From positions 20,569-84,568 of the forward strand of contig JACPVI010000087.1 in the NCBI GenBank assembly GCA_016191815.1: 64,000 nt of DNA. Reading direction: 5' to 3'. The position numbers and the translations under genes are program-made. The DNA comes from Myxococcales bacterium (GTDB lineage Bacteria > Myxococcota > Myxococcia > Myxococcales > Myxococcaceae). The notes under the pieces were generated by a model that saw only the letters and a list, made by a program, of their open reading frames with translations, was not told the origin of the DNA and searched no databases. Of the stretch, positions 60,433-64,000 are shown piece after piece. How positions within the stretch are numbered: the stretch's first letter is position 1; each line of letters opens with the position of its first letter.

Positions 60433-62339
60433 ATGCATTCACATCGATGGGCGTGGAGAGTCTCGCTCTTGGCCGCCGCTTCGGCGGCCGCGTGCAGCGC
60501 CGACCCGGAAGCTCCAGAGCTGAGCAGCGTCGAACAGGCCACCGTCGACCCCAACGGCCTCGAGAGGAAGCTCTTGGTCGGCTACCAGGGCTGGTTCGGC
60601 GCGCCGGGCGATGGCTCGGCGCTGGGCGCCTGGGTGCACTGGGCCCCGGGCGTTCAGCCCAAGGCCGAGACCGCGACGTTCGAGATGTGGCCGGAGATGT
60701 CCGAGCTCGGCCCCTCGGAGAGGTTCGACACCGGCTTCACCGCTTCACCAACGGGGTGAACAACGGGGCTCACCGGGACCAGAAGGACGCCGTGACCCGG
60801 CACGTCCGCCGAGGCGCCGAGGACTACGGCCGGGTGTTCGCGGTGATGTACGACATCTCCGGCGACTCCAGCCCGCTCTTCGACACCATCACCCGGGACT
60901 GGCGGCACCTGGTCGATGACCTCGGAATCACCCAGAGCGATCGCTACCTCAAGCATCGGGGCAAGCCGCTGGTGGTCATCTGGGGTTTCGGCTTCCCGGA
61001 CCGCCCCGGCAGCGTCGAGGACGCGAACCGGATCATCGACTTCTTCCGTGCCGAGGGAATCTCGCTGATGGCGGGGGTGCCCGCGGACTGGCGCCGGGGA
61101 GGCGAGGGGGTGAAGCCCGGCTTCCTCCCGGTGTTCGAGCGCTTCGAGGTGATCAGCCCTTGGTCGGTCGGCGCCTACCACAACGACGCGGACATCGACT
61201 TCCACGTCTCCGCCCGGCTGAGCGGCGATCTCTCCCACACCCGCCAGCGGGGCATCGACTACATGCCGGTCGTCTTCCCCGGCTTCTCCTGGTCGAATCT
61301 CTTCCGCGGCTCTCAGTTCAACATGATTCCCCGGCGGGGCGGCCGGCACCTGTGGAAGCAGCTCTACGAGTTCCAGAAGGCCGGCTGCACCATGTTCTAC
61401 GGAGCGATGTTCGACGAGGTGGACGAGGGGACCGCGCTCTTCAAGGTGGTGGCGCGCTCTTCGGACCTCCCCGCCCAGGGGCGCTTCGTCGCCCTCGATG
61501 CCGACGGCCAGCAGCTCCCGAGCGACTGGTACCTGCGGCTGATCGGAGAGGGCCGGCGCATGCTGCGCAGGGAAATCTCCCTCACGCCCAACATTCCCAT
61601 CTCTCCTTCCCAGCCGGAGCCGCCTCCTCCCGCGCCGGGCGCGCAGCAGGCCGCCTTCGTCAACCAGGAGGTCCCCAGCCAGGTCGACCCGGGAAAGGCG
61701 TTCGTGGCGCGAGTGACGATGCGGAACTCGGGCGGGGTGGCCTGGACCGCGGCGGAGGGCTATCGGCTCGGCTCGCAAGAGCCTCAGGACAACCAGAGCT
61801 GGGGCCTCGGCCGCGCGGAGCTGCCCGGGAGCGTCGCCGCGGGACAGAACGCCACCTTCGTCTTGAGCCTGGTGGCGCCCTCGGCCCCAGGCCGGTACGC
61901 CTTCGCCTGGAGGATGCTCCAGGAGCAGGTCGCCTGGTTCGGCCAGTCCACCCCGACGGTGTGGGTCGACGACGGCGCTCCGAACGCCCCGGCCACGGGA
62001 ACGCCGCAGGAGATCAAGGTCAAGCACGGCTACCGGGGCATCCTCGGACGGGAGGCGGATGCGGGCGGCCTGCAGAACTACTCCTCACAACTCGCATCCG
62101 GAAGTCTCACCGTGGGGGACTTCTGCAAGGCGCTGTGGACGAGCGGTGAGTTCGCCCTGAATCGCTCGCAGCTCACCCCCGAGCAGCTCGCCGCCGAGCT
62201 GTACACCGGCATCCTCGGGAGGGCGGCGGATCCTGGCGGATTCACCGCCACCGTCGACGCCATCCGCGACGGCCGCGGCGCCGAGCGGGCGGCGGAGATG
62301 ATCGAGAGCCCCGAGTTCGCCGGGCGCTTCCTCCAGTAG
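60433..62339 (+). pseudogene. Lipoprotein with GH71/99-like barrel, NBR1-type Ig-like and DUF4214 domains; frameshifted
   Basis: From ATG 60433 translation gives a lipoprotein signal (lipobox AAAC near 21) and LLVGYQGWFGAPGDGSALGAWVHW, then stops at TGA 60757-60759. The neighbouring frame continues without a gap as RFTNGVNNGAHRDQKDAV and runs to 62339. Adding one base near 60740-60748 (for example CCC for CC) restores a protein of about 635 residues. The barrel (to about 385) has VMYDISGD, PLVVIWGFGF and MFYGAMFDEVDEG, like GH71/99-type glycosidases. Then come an NBR1-like Ig domain (FVNQEVPSQVDPGKAF ... YAFAWRMLQ) and two DUF4214 repeats (YRGILGREADAGGL, YTGILGRAADPGGF). A real mutation or a sequence error are both possible. 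Confidence 0.75.
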
Positions 62340-62609
62340 TCGAGTGACCGGGCTGGCGGGTGTAGTTCTAATGCTGATCACCCTCGCGCATCGGGCGAAT
62401 GCGCAGGTAACGCGGGAACAGTGGCTCCTCTGCGCACCCGCGGTGCCCCCGGCGATGCGGCGCTCCACGCTGCGCCCAAGGAGCAGCCGGGAGCTGCACC
62501 ACCCATCTGCGCGCTGAAGCGCCCCAGCCGGCGGCATCGCCCCGAGGCGGCGCCCTTCAACCGCCCGTCCGCGTCGCGGCACTGCCGGGGCTTTCCCCAC
62601 CTCCTGGCT

Positions 62610-62687
62610 TCATCCAGTCTTCCGAAACCGCGCCATGTACTCCTCCCCGAAGTCCAGGCGCGCGCAGTTGGAGCTGTGGCGCTTCGC
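62610..62687 (-). pseudogene. C-terminal fragment of an HNH endonuclease gene
   Basis: Reading leftward, AKRHSSNCARLDFGEEYMARFRKTG and a TGA (62610-62612) match the last 25 residues of the HNH protein at 63721-64000 (CKRHNSHCARLDFGEEYMARFRRC). An in-frame stop lies just upstream, so only the tail survives. The DNA of 62622-62684 and 63742-63804 is about 90% identical. Confidence 0.75.
62622..62684. repeat. Direct repeat, copy 1 (with 63742-63804)
   Basis: 63 bp almost identical to 63742-63804, offset exactly 1120 bp, with 5-6 differences. It marks a duplicated HNH-nuclease tail on either side of the transposase remnant. Confidence 0.8.
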
Positions 62688-63041
62688 AGCCCGAGTCTAC
62701 CGTCGCGACGAAGGCCGCTGCCGTCACTGGCCCCACCGAGGGCATCGTGCGCCCTCACCACCTCCGCCGCAGCGGCGGTGCTGCGATCAGGTCAACGACC
62801 GCCCGTCGATCACCAAACTACGCGGCGAACAACACCACTTGCGGCACTTGACCGCGTCTTAGGTTGTGGGGCTCGGGCTACCACGTTCGTGGCGGCCAGC
62901 CGCTTCATCCCATCTCGACGTCTTGGCGCAACCTGCGTCATCCCCGTACCGCGGCCAGCGCCAGCGCGACATCCCGGTGTCGAGAAACGGGTCTACCTGC
63001 ATCTGCGAGGTGGCGTATGTTCCCCGCGCCAGAGGGGGCCC

Positions 63042-63128
63042 GTGGACGAGCAAAGCGTGTTGTTCGGCGTCCTGGCGGTGCAGAGTGGCTTCGCCACACG
63101 GGCGCAGATTGCGGCGGCGAGCGCACAG
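63042..63128 (+). pseudogene. N-terminal remnant of a Ser/Thr kinase gene
   Basis: From GTG 63042 the frame encodes VDEQSVLFGVLAVQSGFATRAQIAAASAQ, the start typical of a class of myxobacterial and planctomycete Ser/Thr kinases (DEQ.VLFGVLALQ.GF.T). It breaks off at about 63128, where the opposite-strand transposase remnant starts, so the kinase domain itself is missing. The junction is a clear recombination breakpoint. Confidence 0.6.
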
Positions 63129-63658
63129 CAGCGCCAGCCAGGTGTGGCTCCCGAGCGGCCGCGAGAGCGCGGCATCGAGCTGAGCCTGCGTCTTCGCGAC
63201 GAAGCGCCGGCTCACCTCGCTCCTGCTCACGGCGAACTCGTCGAGCCCGGCGATGACCGGCTCCAACGAGCGGCCGTACTTGCGCGTGCTGACGCCGATC
63301 AGCATTTGCTCGACCGTGCGCTCGGCGAGCGGATCCTCGTTCTGCAGCTGCCGGTACGTCTCCAGCTCGACCTCCTGGCCGTCGAGGCGAACACGGGGAC
63401 GATCGAGTCTCACCTTCCGGCCGCCGAGGACGACCCTGCCTTTCGCGTGCCCCCACCTGCTCGCGAGCTCCCCGCGCGCATAGCGCGGCCCGCACAGGCG
63501 AACCAGCTCGCGTTGAACAGCGCGGCGGCGATCGCCAGCCCACCCTTGATCAGTAGCTCGCGGAACTCGCTGCCGACGTCGAACGCCACGTCACCCACGC
63601 GCACCGTCTGCTGCGGGACTACTTCCCTCGGGGACTGCTTCCTGCTTCTCTTGTTCAT
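63125..63658 (-). pseudogene. Truncated, frameshifted IS256-like (mutator) transposase
   Basis: ATG 63658 (AAGGAG upstream) begins MNKRSRKQSPREVV ... LAIAAALFNA; the frame then fails, and the next frame continues LVRLCGPRYARGELASRWGHAK. One missing G near 63505-63515 explains it. It goes on through RVRLDGQEVELETYRQLQ, VEQMLIGVSTRKYGRSLEP and SEVSRRFVAKTQAQLDAALSRPL, the N-terminal third of mutator-type transposases. It ends at the kinase-remnant junction near 63125, so the catalytic DDE part is lost and the element is dead. Confidence 0.75.
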
Positions 63659-63679
63659 GGCGGCTCCTTCTGTTGGCAA

Positions 63680-63702
63680 CCCCGAGTCTCCATGACTCGG
63701 GG
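63680..63702. repeat. Perfect stem-loop between HNH and transposase genes
   Basis: CCCCGAGT (63680-63687) and ACTCGGGG (63695-63702) form an 8-bp stem with a 7-nt loop CTCCATG. No T run follows on either strand, so it is not a typical terminator. It could belong to the transposon end or be an RNA structure. Confidence 0.5.
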
Positions 63703-63720
63703 GAGCCGCCTCTTCGAATT

Positions 63721-64000
63721 TCAACTACGACCGGGACACCGCCGAAACCGCGCCATGTACTCCTCTCCGAAGTCCAGGCGCGCGCAGTGAGAGTTGTGGC
63801 GCTTGCAAGCCAGCATGAGGTTGTCCAGCGTCGCCTCCCCACCGTGCGCAAACGGCTTCAGATGGTGGATTTCGAGCTGGTGCCGCGAGTTACAGCGCCT
63901 CCCGCCGGCACCGACAAAGGCGCATCGGCCAGCGTCCCGCTGCCACACCTGCCGCCGCACCTCCACCGGCACGTACCGGCTCGGCTCGCGCCCCTCCCTC
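63721..64000 (-). CDS. HNH endonuclease, C-terminal part (5' end outside window)
   Basis: The leftward frame is open from the window edge (GREPSRYVPVEVRRQVWQRD) to the TGA at 63721-63723. It contains the HNH nuclease module: CAFVGAGGRRC with paired Cys, LEIHHLKPFAHGGEATLDNLMLACKRHN (His-His, Asn, His) and a second CxxH-like element. Proteins ending FGEEYMARFR are common in myxobacteria, often with long N-terminal regions. Whether that part is intact is not visible. A 63-bp piece is repeated at 62622-62684. Confidence 0.85.
   Translation of the reverse strand, partial: REGREPSRYVPVEVRRQVWQRDAGRCAFVGAGGRRCNSRHQLEIHHLKPFAHGGEATLDNLMLACKRHNSHCARLDFGEEYMARFRRCPGRS
63742..63804. repeat. Direct repeat, copy 2 (within the HNH gene)
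   Basis: Matches 62622-62684 with a few differences; encodes RHNSHCARLDFGEEYMARF in the HNH gene. This copy is in the longer, apparently parental, gene. Confidence 0.8.

Larger units (their letters stand above)
62340..63041. other. Non-coding stretch with degraded gene fragments
   Basis: About 700 bp without a complete gene. Apart from the HNH fragment at 62610-62687 I see no recognisable protein. Open frames on both strands here are arginine/proline-rich and without homology-like motifs. The part just before 63042 may be the old upstream region of the truncated kinase. Confidence 0.5.

Noticed and set aside
62421..63695. 424-codon open frame on the + strand
   Set aside because: Only its short internal piece from 63042 resembles a protein (kinase N-terminus). 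Before and after it is Pro/Arg-rich or antisense to the transposase remnant.

Overview
The window is very GC-rich chromosomal DNA that reads like a myxobacterium (Myxococcota, formerly Deltaproteobacteria). The signs are two MYXO-CTERM-like sorting tails, five complete eukaryotic-type Ser/Thr kinases plus a sixth N-terminal remnant, an FHA sigma-54 activator, three stand-alone PilZ proteins, multi-receiver signalling proteins, Gly/Asp-rich lipoproteins and many GTG/TTG starts. I see no rRNA, tRNA or CRISPR array.

Layout. 1-7.4 kb: tail of one MYXO-CTERM protein and a complete trypsin-fold lipoprotein paralogue, two Uma2-type nuclease-fold genes, and a three-gene leftward operon (TPR membrane protein, Gly-rich lipoprotein, multi-receiver/Hpt/GGDEF-like regulator). 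7.4-11.4 kb: a PEGA kinase divergent from a beta-propeller lipoprotein with a CXXCH motif. 11.4-20.2 kb: molybdenum hydroxylases, one a fused 2Fe-2S/Moco chain and one split into FAD, 2Fe-2S and Moco genes, interrupted by a TMTC-like TPR membrane protein and a frameshifted membrane gene. 20.2-25.2 kb: FHA sigma-54 activator, then a C39-peptidase ABC exporter with its HlyD partner. 25.2-29.4 kb: two GlgA-like glycosyltransferases around a DUF4143 ATPase. 29.4-38.3 kb: a 1772-residue kinase/STAND-ATPase/WD40 protein, three tiny double-glycine-leader peptide genes, and two coupled glycosyltransferases. 38.3-54 kb: three more kinases, a membrane-fusion lipoprotein, a 1426-residue CoA-dehydratase-activase-like protein, a ParE-type toxin-antitoxin pair, a YdjC deacetylase, a hybrid histidine kinase, PilZ proteins and QueF. 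54-60.3 kb: a DedA-like protein, a GTCGAGG repeat array, a chemoreceptor fused to an oligopeptide-binding domain, a transglutaminase-like protein and a VapBC pair. 60.4-64 kb: a frameshifted glycosidase-like lipoprotein, then a graveyard of HNH-nuclease, transposase and kinase fragments.

The most interesting item is the peptide locus at 34.75-35.67 kb. Three short genes share a conserved leader ending in Gly-Gly, two share a PKVN motif in the predicted mature part, two carry a matched upstream element about 100 nt before the start codon, and an intrinsic terminator separates peptides 2 and 3. The only C39 bacteriocin-type exporter in the window lies about 10 kb away, and two glycosyltransferase genes converge on the cluster. 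I infer a secreted-peptide (bacteriocin or pheromone) system in which leader removal and export are done by that transporter. Processing, modification and function are not shown by sequence alone. Second in interest is the chemoreceptor whose complete SBP_bac_5 domain sits on the predicted cytoplasmic side.
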